Source of the DNA: Deinococcus sedimenti
Lineage (GTDB): Bacteria > Deinococcota > Deinococci > Deinococcales > Deinococcaceae
Length of the DNA: 64,000 nt
Assembly (NCBI RefSeq): GCF_014648135.1
Contig: NZ_BMQN01000014.1
Span: 1-64,000 of the forward strand
Direction of reading: 5' to 3'
The notes beneath the pieces were generated by a model, which had not been told where the DNA came from, searched no databases, and saw nothing but the letters and a program-made list of their open reading frames with translations. Shown piece by piece: positions 1 to 13,059 of the stretch. Position numbers and translations under genes: made by a program. Position 1 is the stretch's first letter; the number at the start of each line of letters is the position of its first letter.

Positions 1-1483
<1,483 letters not shown>

Positions 1484-1496
1484 CACGCAGCCGGTC

Positions 1497-1536
1497 AGGA
1501 GGCGCGCCACCCCTGGGGCCGCGCCTCCTTTCTGTT
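1497..1536 (+). terminator. Rho-independent terminator of prfB
   Basis: Perfect 10-bp stem AGGAGGCGCG (1497-1506) with CGCGCCTCCT (1520-1529), 13-nt loop, followed by TTTCTGTT. It lies 14 nt after the prfB stop. Confidence 0.8.
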
Positions 1537-1606
1537 GACCCTGAGCTGGGGCTGTGGCGTTCGTGCTTGTCACGCGTAACGGAACGTGACACCCTGGGAA
1601 GTAAGC

Positions 1607-2581
1607 ATGACCGAACCGAGCGCCATCACCGGGTACACCCTGCACCGCATACTCGGGCGCGGGAACACCTCGCTGGTGCGCCTGGCCACGAACAGCCAGG
1701 GACAACTGGTGGCCGTGAAGATCCCCCACCCGGAAACGCTGGCCGTGCAGGACGCCGCGGAACGCTTCGGGAACGAGGTCCGCCTGACGTTGCAGCTGCG
1801 CCACCCACATCTGGTGCGCGCGTATGGGGGCACGCCGTTCGGTCCGCATGCCTTCCTGGCCGTCACGTACTACCCGAAAGGCGCCCTGAATGAACAGCTG
1901 GCCGACCTGCCGGACCGGACCCTGCCGCTGAAGCAGGCGCTGCGGCTGCTGGCGGATGTCGCGTCGGCCCTGACGTACCTGCATCATCAGGGCGCGGTTC
2001 ATCAGGACGTGAAGACCCAGAACGTGTACGTCACGGAGGAGGGCCGCGCGGCCCTGGGGGATCTGGGGAACACGTACTTCGTGGCGCAGGGGGGCAAAAC
2101 CAGCGGCAGTCCGTTCTACATGGCACCCGAGGTCTACCAGGGAGAACTGACGAGCAGCGCCAGCGACGTGTACAGCCTGGGCGTGATGATGTACGAGCTG
2201 CTGGGAGGAGACCGGCCGTTCAACGGCAACAGCTACGAGGAGCTGATGGTGGCGCACATGACCCGCTTCGCCCCCTCGCTGACCCTGGTCAACCCCCTGG
2301 TGCCGCGCGCGGTCGGCCGCCTGGCAGAGCTGGCGCTGGCCAAACGCCCTGGCGACCGGCCCAGTGCCGATCAGATCCGCCGGGCGCTGCTCAGCGCCCT
2401 GGGTGAGGTGCCGGAGGACGAGGTGTACGAGGAGGACCTGAAGCCGGAAGCGGAGGTCGCGCGGCCCATGGGACGTCACGCACCCGCTCAGGTCCGTGCG
2501 GCCGCCCCTCCGGTGAACACTGAACCAGCCGAAGAGCCGGAAAAGAGCGGCCGCTGGAACCCATTCCGACGCCGCAAATAA
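1607..2581 (+). CDS. Serine/threonine protein kinase (Hanks type)
   Basis: The kinase domain covers roughly residues 9-270. The glycine loop GRGNTSLV is at 17-24, the ATP lysine K38 in VAVKIP, and the catalytic loop HQDVKTQN at 132-139 (HQD in place of HRD). The metal-binding triad reads DLG instead of DFG at 152-154, a tolerated variant. An APE motif follows in YMAPEVYQ. The C-terminal tail of about 60 residues is charged and ends in a basic WNPFRRRK; no transmembrane segment is seen, so it is probably cytoplasmic. I chose ATG 1607 over the in-frame GTG at 1586 because GGGAAG lies 5 nt before it. It stands alone between prfB and a convergent acetyltransferase gene, so its substrates are unknown. 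Confidence 0.88.
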   Translation: MTEPSAITGYTLHRILGRGNTSLVRLATNSQGQLVAVKIPHPETLAVQDAAERFGNEVRLTLQLRHPHLVRAYGGTPFGPHAFLAVTYYPKGALNEQLADLPDRTLPLKQALRLLADVASALTYLHHQGAVHQDVKTQNVYVTEEGRAALGDLGNTYFVAQGGKTSGSPFYMAPEVYQGELTSSASDVYSLGVMMYELLGGDRPFNGNSYEELMVAHMTRFAPSLTLVNPLVPRAVGRLAELALAKRPGDRPSADQIRRALLSALGEVPEDEVYEEDLKPEAEVARPMGRHAPAQVRAAAPPVNTEPAEEPEKSGRWNPFRRRK

Positions 2582-2587
2582 CGGCAG

Positions 2588-3538
2588 TCAGGGCAGCGGG
2601 CGGTGCATCTCGTACCGTCCGGGGAGCTGCTGGAAGCCCAGGCGGCGGTTCACGGCGATCATCGGGGCGTTCAGGGAGTGGTTGTTGGTGCGCATGGTGG
2701 TGAACCCCTCGGCCTGGGCACTCTGCACGGCCTGGAGTTTCATCGGCAGGGCCAGCCTGCGTCCGCGCGCGTCGGGGTGCGTGGCGGTCAGTTCGTTGTA
2801 CACGAACGGCAGGTGCGCGAAGCGGACCATGGCAGTGGTGCCCAGCCACTCCCCGGCGGGGCCGACGGCGAGGATCAGCCAGTCGGGGCGGGGGTCGCGG
2901 TCCAGGCGCAGGGCCTCCCGCACCTGCGCGGCTGTCCAGCGGGGGTACCCGGCGAGATCGGGCGTCTCGGTCAGGCGGTCGGCGACGAATTCGATGTAAC
3001 GGGCCATCGTGGCGTCGCCCTCGCCGCTCAGGTCGGTGAAGGTCACGCCCTGCGCGTGCGCGGCGTCCAGGGCCGGCTGGAAGTCGGCGAGGTTCACTCC
3101 GGTCAGGTTCAGTTCGGAGGCGTAGCGGTGGGTGCGCAGCGTGAAGCCGCGCCGCTCCGCCCAGGCGCGGTCGGCCGGGTCGGCATCTGGAACATCTACG
3201 CTCAGGCCCCGGGCACCCAGCTCCAGGGCCGCCTGCCGCGCCTCCTGCCACAGCGTCTCACCGGCCCCCTGGCCGCGCGCCTCCGGAAAGACCAGGACAC
3301 TCAGGTGAAGGAAGTCCGGCGGGATGAACAGCGAGCGTTGCAGCTGCGAGCCGCCCAGCACCTGTCCGTCCGCGCCGACCAACAGGCGCCGCCGCGCGAG
3401 GTCGTCAGGGCCGAGCCGTCCGTCCGCAGCGATCAGGTCAGCGGCGTCGGTGCGACGGCCACCCAGGGACAGCAGCGCCGCAAAGACCCCGGCGTCCTCT
3501 GGAGTGTAGGGCCTCAGTCGGGTTCCGGTGTGGGTCAC
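2588..3538 (-). CDS. Tandem GNAT-domain N-acetyltransferase
   Basis: 316 residues with two GNAT folds. The first holds the acetyl-CoA signature ARGQGAGETL near residue 115. The second has ARGRRLALPMK followed by APMIAVNRRLGF, typical of C-terminal halves in duplicated GNAT proteins such as mycothiol synthase relatives. The acceptor substrate cannot be told. GTG start: its first bases overlap the TGA of the DinB gene (GTGA), implying translational coupling with that gene. It converges on the kinase gene with only 6 bp between the stops. Confidence 0.82.
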   Translation of the reverse strand: MTHTGTRLRPYTPEDAGVFAALLSLGGRRTDAADLIAADGRLGPDDLARRRLLVGADGQVLGGSQLQRSLFIPPDFLHLSVLVFPEARGQGAGETLWQEARQAALELGARGLSVDVPDADPADRAWAERRGFTLRTHRYASELNLTGVNLADFQPALDAAHAQGVTFTDLSGEGDATMARYIEFVADRLTETPDLAGYPRWTAAQVREALRLDRDPRPDWLILAVGPAGEWLGTTAMVRFAHLPFVYNELTATHPDARGRRLALPMKLQAVQSAQAEGFTTMRTNNHSLNAPMIAVNRRLGFQQLPGRYEMHRPLP

Positions 3539-4038
3539 TGCACGCCCTTGATCAGCTGCCGGATGGCCCCCAGGTGGTACGCGACGTGTGCGACCGCGCC
3601 GGTCAGGCCGCCAGTCAACTCGCCGTCGGCCGGGCGGTCCTCGAAGGTGCGTGCGAACGTCAACAGTGCGTCGTAGGCGGCCCGCAGCCGTGCGCGGGCG
3701 GCGTCCCACGCGGCGTCGTCCACCTGCACCGGCTGGAAGCTGCCCGTCCAGTCGAAGGGCCCGCGGTCCCCGTCGCGCTCCCAGCGGATGATGACTTCAA
3801 GGTGGAAGGCGGTGTGCGCGGCGTGAGCGGCGACCGTGCTGCCCAGCACCTCCTGACTGGCCTGCGCGGCACTCAGGCCGTCCAGGGTGGCGAGCAGGCC
3901 GTGGTTGCCGCTGCCGTCGGCTTTCGTGCCGTCCAGGAAGGCGGTGCCCTGGCCGGGATGGCCGCCCTCCACGGCCTCGCGCAGGATGTCGAGGATGCCG
4001 CTGACAGCGGACTGCGGGGTGGGGGTGGGTTCGCTCAT
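3535..4038 (-). CDS. DinB/DUF664 family four-helix protein
   Basis: 167 residues. Histidines in HAAHTAFHLEVIIRW and in AHVAYHLGAIRQ are placed as in DinB-like four-helix-bundle proteins, where three histidines bind a metal. Members include thiol-dependent transferases, some using bacillithiol, and many of unknown role; Deinococcus carries an expanded set. I took ATG 4038 (MSEPTP) rather than an upstream ATG 36 nt earlier because family members start close to the first helix. It forms a two-gene unit with the GNAT gene downstream. Confidence 0.75.
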   Translation of the reverse strand: MSEPTPTPQSAVSGILDILREAVEGGHPGQGTAFLDGTKADGSGNHGLLATLDGLSAAQASQEVLGSTVAAHAAHTAFHLEVIIRWERDGDRGPFDWTGSFQPVQVDDAAWDAARARLRAAYDALLTFARTFEDRPADGELTGGLTGAVAHVAYHLGAIRQLIKGVQ

Positions 4039-4088
4039 GCCTGCCAGCGTACGGTCCTGCACGGACCGGGGCATGCGTCATCTGACCG

Positions 4089-4118
4089 CTGGCATCCCCG
4101 GCCAGTCTCTGGTAATGT
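4089..4118 (+). promoter_or_regulatory. Candidate promoter of the rpsF operon
   Basis: CTGGCA at 4089-4094 and TAATGT at 4113-4118, spaced 18 nt, in the divergent gap between the DinB gene and rpsF. Each hexamer matches consensus at 4 of 6 bases. Confidence 0.35.
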
Positions 4119-4194
4119 GGTGAGTTGCGCTGCCCGGCGAGGCCTGACCCTGTCAGGACACTGCGCCTGCGAGCGGCGACAGAGGAGGTGAACT

Positions 4195-4503
<309 letters not shown>

Positions 4504-4508
4504 TCTCC

Positions 4509-4525
4509 TTACGCTATTGACGTAA
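4509..4525. promoter_or_regulatory. Radiation/desiccation response motif (RDRM) upstream of ssb
   Basis: The 17-bp TTACGCTATTGACGTAA is an imperfect palindrome matching the Deinococcus RDRM consensus (TTATGTCATTGACATAA) at about 12 of 17 positions, including both ends and the central ATTGAC. In Deinococcus the repressor DdrO binds such sites and is cleaved by IrrE/PprI after radiation damage; ssb is a known member of that regulon. The motif contains the -35 hexamer of the ssb promoter, so repression by steric hindrance follows. Confidence 0.8.
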
Positions 4526-4546
4526 CGAGATCGGGTTTGTTATCGT
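4517..4546 (+). promoter_or_regulatory. ssb promoter
   Basis: TTGACG at 4517-4522 and TATCGT at 4541-4546, spaced 18 nt. The -35 lies inside the RDRM palindrome. Start of transcription is expected near 4553, giving a leader of about 70 nt. Confidence 0.65.
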
Positions 4547-4625
4547 ACGGTCACCCCGCAAGGGCCACACCCGCCAGCCAGCAAGAAGCTCAAGTACTTT
4601 CGCCAGCAACAAAGGAGACCCAGTC

Positions 4626-5519
<894 letters not shown>

Positions 5520-5559
5520 CCCCGCTTGGGCACGGAACGCAGATTTCAAGGACTAACAC

Positions 5560-5835
5560 ATGACCCAGACCAACAGCGCCGAGCGTAAACCGCGCGGCAA
5601 GGGACCCAAGCGTCCCCGCAAGCCCAAGGTCGATCCGTTCTCCATCGGGGAACTGGAAATCACCGACTACAAAGACGTGAAGATGCTGCGCCGTTTCGTG
5701 AGCGACACGGGCAAGATCCTCCCCCGCCGCCGCACGGGCCTCTCGGCCAAGCACCAGCGCCGCATTGCGCAGACGATCAAGATCGCCCGCCAGCTGGCCC
5801 TGCTGCCCTACACCGAGAAGCTCGTCCGGAAATAA
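5560..5835 (+). CDS. rpsR: 30S ribosomal protein S18
   Basis: 91 residues. The C-terminal core contains the family segments [28 protein letters not shown] and [12 protein letters not shown]. The N-terminal 25 residues are Lys/Arg/Pro-rich and disordered. S18 forms a heterodimer with S6 on the 30S platform. AAGGAC precedes the ATG; the next gene begins 11 bp after the stop, so rpsR and rplI are co-transcribed. Confidence 0.96.
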   Translation: MTQTNSAERKPRGKGPKRPRKPKVDPFSIGELEITDYKDVKMLRRFVSDTGKILPRRRTGLSAKHQRRIAQTIKIARQLALLPYTEKLVRK

Positions 5836-5846
5836 GGAGAATTGAC

Positions 5847-6287
<441 letters not shown>

Positions 6288-6303
6288 ACGCCCCCGCGCG
6301 TTC

Positions 6304-6340
6304 AGACCCCCGCCCCCGTGGCGGGGGTCTTCTGCTTTCC
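6304..6340 (+). terminator. Rho-independent terminator of the rpsF-rplI operon
   Basis: Perfect 11-bp stem AGACCCCCGCC (6304-6314) with GGCGGGGGTCT (6320-6330), 5-nt loop, then TCTGCTTTCC. It lies 16 nt after the rplI stop. Confidence 0.88.
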
Positions 6341-6406
6341 TATCCTTTAACTGGTACATCCACACCTAGGGCAACATTCACCGGTCAGGGCAGATAGGGT
6401 CAGAGC

Positions 6407-6925
6407 ATGCGTCCTGCCCTGCTGTCCACCCTCCTGATCCCTGCCTTGATCGGCTGCGCGCCGCAAGACGCACCTTGGCCCACGGAGCCCGCTGCGGCAG
6501 TCCTGACACTCAATCCTGCCGAACCCCAGGTCGGACAGACCCTCCAGTTCATCCTGCGCAGTCCAGTCAGCGGTGACGTCGCCCTGTTCGTCGAGTCCCC
6601 TGACGGCAGCGTCATCCAGCTGCTCCCTAACCGTCTGCCAGACGGTCAGGTACACCTGAATGCTGATCAAAACCAGCTGTTCCCGGCGGTCAGCAGCAGC
6701 TTCGCACTGCGTGCCAGTGCGCCCACCGGCGTCCACACGGCCCTGCTGTACATCAGCAGTGGCCCGCTGAACCTGAGTGGCGTCAGCGATTACACCAGTC
6801 CCAGTTCGGTGTTTGCGACGGTCCGTGCCCAGGGAGCGGGGGCACTGCTGGGCCCGGTCGCCGCGAAGGTGAAGCTCCTGAACCCTGGGGTGGCCGGTAC
6901 CCTGACCTTCACCGTGCAGCCCTGA
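6407..6925 (+). CDS. Putative lipoprotein with a DUF4384-like domain
   Basis: 172 residues. The signal sequence MRPALLSTLLIPALIGC ends in a lipobox-like LIGC, so the mature protein is probably anchored by Cys17. Residues about 35-165 form a beta-rich domain; ESPDGSVIQLLPN resembles DUF4384 domains, which Deinococcus carries in many surface proteins. Function unknown. It stands alone between the rplI terminator and rny, and I see no clear ribosome binding site, so transcription could be leaderless or weak. Confidence 0.7.
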   Translation: MRPALLSTLLIPALIGCAPQDAPWPTEPAAAVLTLNPAEPQVGQTLQFILRSPVSGDVALFVESPDGSVIQLLPNRLPDGQVHLNADQNQLFPAVSSSFALRASAPTGVHTALLYISSGPLNLSGVSDYTSPSSVFATVRAQGAGALLGPVAAKVKLLNPGVAGTLTFTVQP

Positions 6926-7147
6926 GCAGCGCCAACCTGCCGAAGCGGTTCTGAATAACCGTCGTTCCTGCCACCGACCCTGGCTGACGGGGCAGGCCTT
7001 CGCGCGCTGCCGGGCTTTCCCGCTACACTTGGGGCGAACGTCCCCACAGCGCAGTCACCGGAGGCGTTCGACCTCAGTTTCCCACCCCGGGGCGCGTGGC
7101 CACGCAGGCACGCTGCCTCATGCAACACACCATCAAAGGAGCGCACC

Positions 7148-8875
<1,728 letters not shown>

Positions 8876-8892
8876 GCGGAACCGGGCAGAGG

Positions 8893-8925
8893 AGGGCCGG
8901 GGCCATGCGCTCCGGCCCTGTTTGC
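8893..8925 (+). terminator. Terminator of rny
   Basis: Stem AGGGCCGG (8893-8900) with CCGGCCCT (8912-8919), 11-nt loop, followed by GTTTGC. The T-run is short. Confidence 0.6.
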
Positions 8926-8995
8926 TGCATACCGCCCGGAATACACTCGGAAAGGACCCGTCTGGCACGAGGTTTTTCAGGCCGCCGCGCGGGGA

Positions 8996-9063
8996 TTGAC
9001 ACGCCCTGCATACCGCGCTATTCTTTCCTTATCACCGTCCGCGAAGGGCGGGTTTTTCGTTTT
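8996..9063 (+). repeat. Promoter-terminator unit 1 of 3
   Basis: TTGACA (-35, 8996-9001), 17 nt, TATTCT (-10, 9019-9024), then a hairpin CCGTCC/GGGCGG (9035-9040 with 9046-9051, one G-T pair) followed by GTTTTTCGTTTT. The expected transcript is only about 30 nt. The whole promoter spacer, CCTGCATACCGCGC, is identical in all three units, which promoter function alone does not require. A partial copy of the spacer, CTGCATACC, lies 81 bp upstream (8925). Confidence 0.75.
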
Positions 9064-9262
9064 GGTCTGGGCCACCCTGCGTGAGCCACCACCGGGAGGC
9101 TCTCTCCCCTGCCGATCAGGCCCCCGCTGCGGCCAGTCCGACGCATAGCAGCTGCGACGGGGCGATCAGCACCGTGTAGGTGAACCCGGCTGCATACCTC
9201 TCGGCGTTGATTCCCGATGGAAGTTCGTCCAGCACGACAGGTTTCGGGTCGACGCGCAGGAC

Positions 9263-9330
9263 TTGACCGGCCCTGCATACCGCGCTATACTTTTTTCATC
9301 ACCGTCCGAGAAGGGCGGATTTTTCGTTTT
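9263..9330 (+). repeat. Promoter-terminator unit 2 of 3
   Basis: TTGACC (9263-9268), 17-nt spacer ending CCTGCATACCGCGC, TATACT (9286-9291), then hairpin CCGTCC-GAGAA-GGGCGG (9302-9318) and ATTTTTCGTTTT. It starts 267 bp after unit 1. A partial copy, CTGCATACC, lies at 9190-9198. The 199 bp between units 1 and 2 contain no convincing gene. Confidence 0.75.
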
Positions 9331-9480
9331 GGCTCCCTGCGACTCCCCACAACCGGCTGTGCCCGTCGTCGGGTGCGCCGCCACCAACTCCTCCGGGAGC
9401 GACCGGGACTGCATACCCTCGCCAGAGCATCACCGAAGAAGCCTCTCCAAGACGGCGTTTTTCCAGTCATTCCGCGAGAC

Positions 9481-9547
9481 TTGACGCCGCCTGCATACCG
9501 CGCTATATTGTTTCTATCACCGCCGAAGAAGGCGGGTTTTTTATTTT
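9481..9547 (+). repeat. Promoter-terminator unit 3 of 3
   Basis: TTGACG (9481-9486), 17-nt spacer ending CCTGCATACCGCGC, TATATT (9504-9509), then hairpin CCGCC-GAAGAA-GGCGG (9520-9535) and GTTTTTTATTTT. The stem bases differ from units 1 and 2 but pairing is kept. The T-run covers the stop codon of the convergent trmK. It starts 218 bp after unit 2; a partial copy lies at 9409-9417. Confidence 0.75.
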
Positions 9548-10227
9548 CTCTCCCCGGCCAGCCACGCGGCGGCACTCTGCGCGACGTGCAGGTCGTGCTC
9601 GGCGGCGCGCCCCGGGGCGGCCAGCGGGGTCAGGCGGGTGACGTCCGCCCAGACCTGCTGGCGCAGCAGCATGCCTCCCTCGCAGAGCAGCAGCGGGCCG
9701 TAGCGCAAGGCCGCCGCCTCCGGCAGGGCCGCGTAGGCCGGGTCGGGGCCGGCCCGGCGTTCCAGCCTCAACACCGGGTACCGCCAGAACCCCGGCGCGA
9801 GCACCTCCGCCGCGACGTGGTAGCCGCAGGTGCGCGCCCAGCGGCGCAGCGGTTCCGGACTGTCGTTGGGTTGCAGCACCAGCGCGTCCGGCACGCGATC
9901 CGGCGTGCGGGTCAGGACGCCCAGCATGGTCTGCGCGCCCATCCCGGTCATGCTCGCACTCTGCACCTCGCCGGGGGCCAGCGGGGCAAGGCCGTTCCCG
10001 GCGCGGACCTCCAGGCGATCCGTGAGGCCCGCGCGGGCGACGTTCACGCGGGCGTGTTCCAGCGGGCCGGGATTCACCTCGACGATCACGCCGCGCGTGA
10101 CGCGGCCCAGCTGCGCCAGCCGGATGGGGAGGTGCGCGTGGTCACTGCCGATGTCCGCGTGAGTCTCGGCGCGGATCAGGTGCAGGGCCGCCTGGAGGCG
10201 CGCGTCAAGGTGCGGCATGCTGGTCAT
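9541..10227 (-). CDS. trmK: tRNA (adenine22-N1)-methyltransferase family protein (TrmK-like)
   Basis: 228 residues, class I SAM methyltransferase. The SAM-binding loop reads ADIGSDHAHLPI, diagnostic of the TrmK/COG2384 family, with GVIVEVNPGPLEHAR as motif II and SASMTGMGAQTM and LQPNDSPEPLRRW at the positions of the family's catalytic region. TrmK methylates N1 of A22 in the tRNA D-loop; the substrate here is inferred from family. ATG 10227 overlaps the end of the upstream membrane-protein gene by 23 bp, suggesting coupling. An alternative ATG lies 9 nt further in. Confidence 0.82.
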   Translation of the reverse strand: MTSMPHLDARLQAALHLIRAETHADIGSDHAHLPIRLAQLGRVTRGVIVEVNPGPLEHARVNVARAGLTDRLEVRAGNGLAPLAPGEVQSASMTGMGAQTMLGVLTRTPDRVPDALVLQPNDSPEPLRRWARTCGYHVAAEVLAPGFWRYPVLRLERRAGPDPAYAALPEAAALRYGPLLLCEGGMLLRQQVWADVTRLTPLAAPGRAAEHDLHVAQSAAAWLAGERK

Positions 10228-10759
10228 CGGGCGCGTCCGGGCGGTGGCCCTGGCGGGAGAGGATCACGGAGTACGCGCCCACGGCGAGAATCACGGCGGC
10301 GATGGCCGCGCCGTACACCAGGATGTCCGTCCCGCCCTTCCATTCCAGCGCGACGCTGAAGAAGTTCACGCTGAGCGCCACGATCACGATCCCGATCAGT
10401 TTCTGTTTCAGGTCGTCGAAGGAGTCGATGTGCAGCCAGCGGGGCACGTTCTGCACGCGGCCCACGAACAGCGCCTGCAAGCCGAACGAGATGATCAGCA
10501 GCGCCACGCCGACCAGCAGCGTGTCGGCCTGCTCGACCGCCGCGACGATCAGGGTCTTGGTGGTGTGCGCCTCGCCCAGGTCACCCAGCGCCGCGCGGAT
10601 CGTGACGTACGCCTGCGCGATGGCGGCGACGAACAGCGCGAGGCTGAACGCGAAGGAACTCAGCACGCCCAGTTCCACGATCAGTCGCGTGAACCCGAAC
10701 GCGCCGGCCAGCGTGACGCGCCGCGTGCGGCTCAGGGGCGGGGCGGGACGTTTGGGCAT
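10205..10759 (-). CDS. UPF0114 / YqhA family membrane protein
   Basis: 184 residues with four hydrophobic segments, at about 12-38, 65-90, 115-140 and 150-172. The segment AVEQADTLLVGVALLI and the later LKQKLIGIVIVALSVNFF match the pattern of the UPF0114 (YqhA) family, whose function is unknown. I place the start at ATG 10759 because TATGCT (10767-10772 on the minus strand) lies exactly 7 nt before it, the spacing of a leaderless transcript. An ATG 12 nt upstream, preceded by GAAGGG, is the alternative. It is followed by trmK in the same operon. Confidence 0.78.
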   Translation of the reverse strand: MPKRPAPPLSRTRRVTLAGAFGFTRLIVELGVLSSFAFSLALFVAAIAQAYVTIRAALGDLGEAHTTKTLIVAAVEQADTLLVGVALLIISFGLQALFVGRVQNVPRWLHIDSFDDLKQKLIGIVIVALSVNFFSVALEWKGGTDILVYGAAIAAVILAVGAYSVILSRQGHRPDAPDDQHAAP

Positions 10760-10782
10760 GCCGCCCAGCATACCGGGGCCCT

Positions 10783-12781
<1,999 letters not shown>

Positions 12782-12788
12782 TCCACCC

Positions 12789-12805
12789 GGCCCCTTCATG
12801 GGGCC
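12789..12805 (+). terminator. Hairpin after tyrS, weak terminator
   Basis: Stem GGCCCC (12789-12794) with GGGGCC (12800-12805), 5-nt loop, 7 nt after the tyrS stop. Only a short TTC follows. Confidence 0.4.
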
Positions 12806-12875
12806 TTCACGGGCCTCCCAGAGGCGCGGCGGCCCGGTCTTCATCCAAGCTTTAGTTCTGGAGAGGCTGGGAAAG

Positions 12876-13001
12876 TTATGCACAGGACGCTGTGGACAAC
12901 TGTCCCAGCCTGTGGACGACCGCTGGGCGCCGATAAACCCTGTGTATAACCCAGCAGTTATCCACAGGGACGGTGTGGAAAAACCCCGTCCCTGTGGATA
13001 A
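12876..13001. other. Second DnaA-box cluster, about 4 kb from oriC
   Basis: Between the convergent tyrS and pyk. Four sites match TTATNCACA on one strand or the other: 12876-12884, 12941-12949, 12958-12966 and 12993-13001. Near-matches lie at 12891-12899, 12911-12919 and 12974-12982. The last two perfect boxes are the ends of a 16-bp perfect inverted repeat (12958-12973 with 12986-13001, 12-nt centre). It could be a DnaA-titration site, part of a bipartite origin, or a relic. Confidence 0.7.
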
Positions 13002-13059
13002 AAATCTGACGCTCAGATGAAGTTTGCACCCGGACCAGCCGGAAACCGCCCGCCCCGGA

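Noticed and set aside
4039..4194. Second RDRM in the rpsF promoter region
   Set aside because: No sequence near the TTAYGTCA-TGACATAA palindrome is present there; only the ssb site qualifies.
9018..9575. Minus-strand frames through the repeat units with similar peptides (IARYAG...VKS)
   Set aside because: The similarity comes from the DNA repeat itself. The frames have no ribosome binding site, run through promoter and terminator sequence, and are not maintained between the units.
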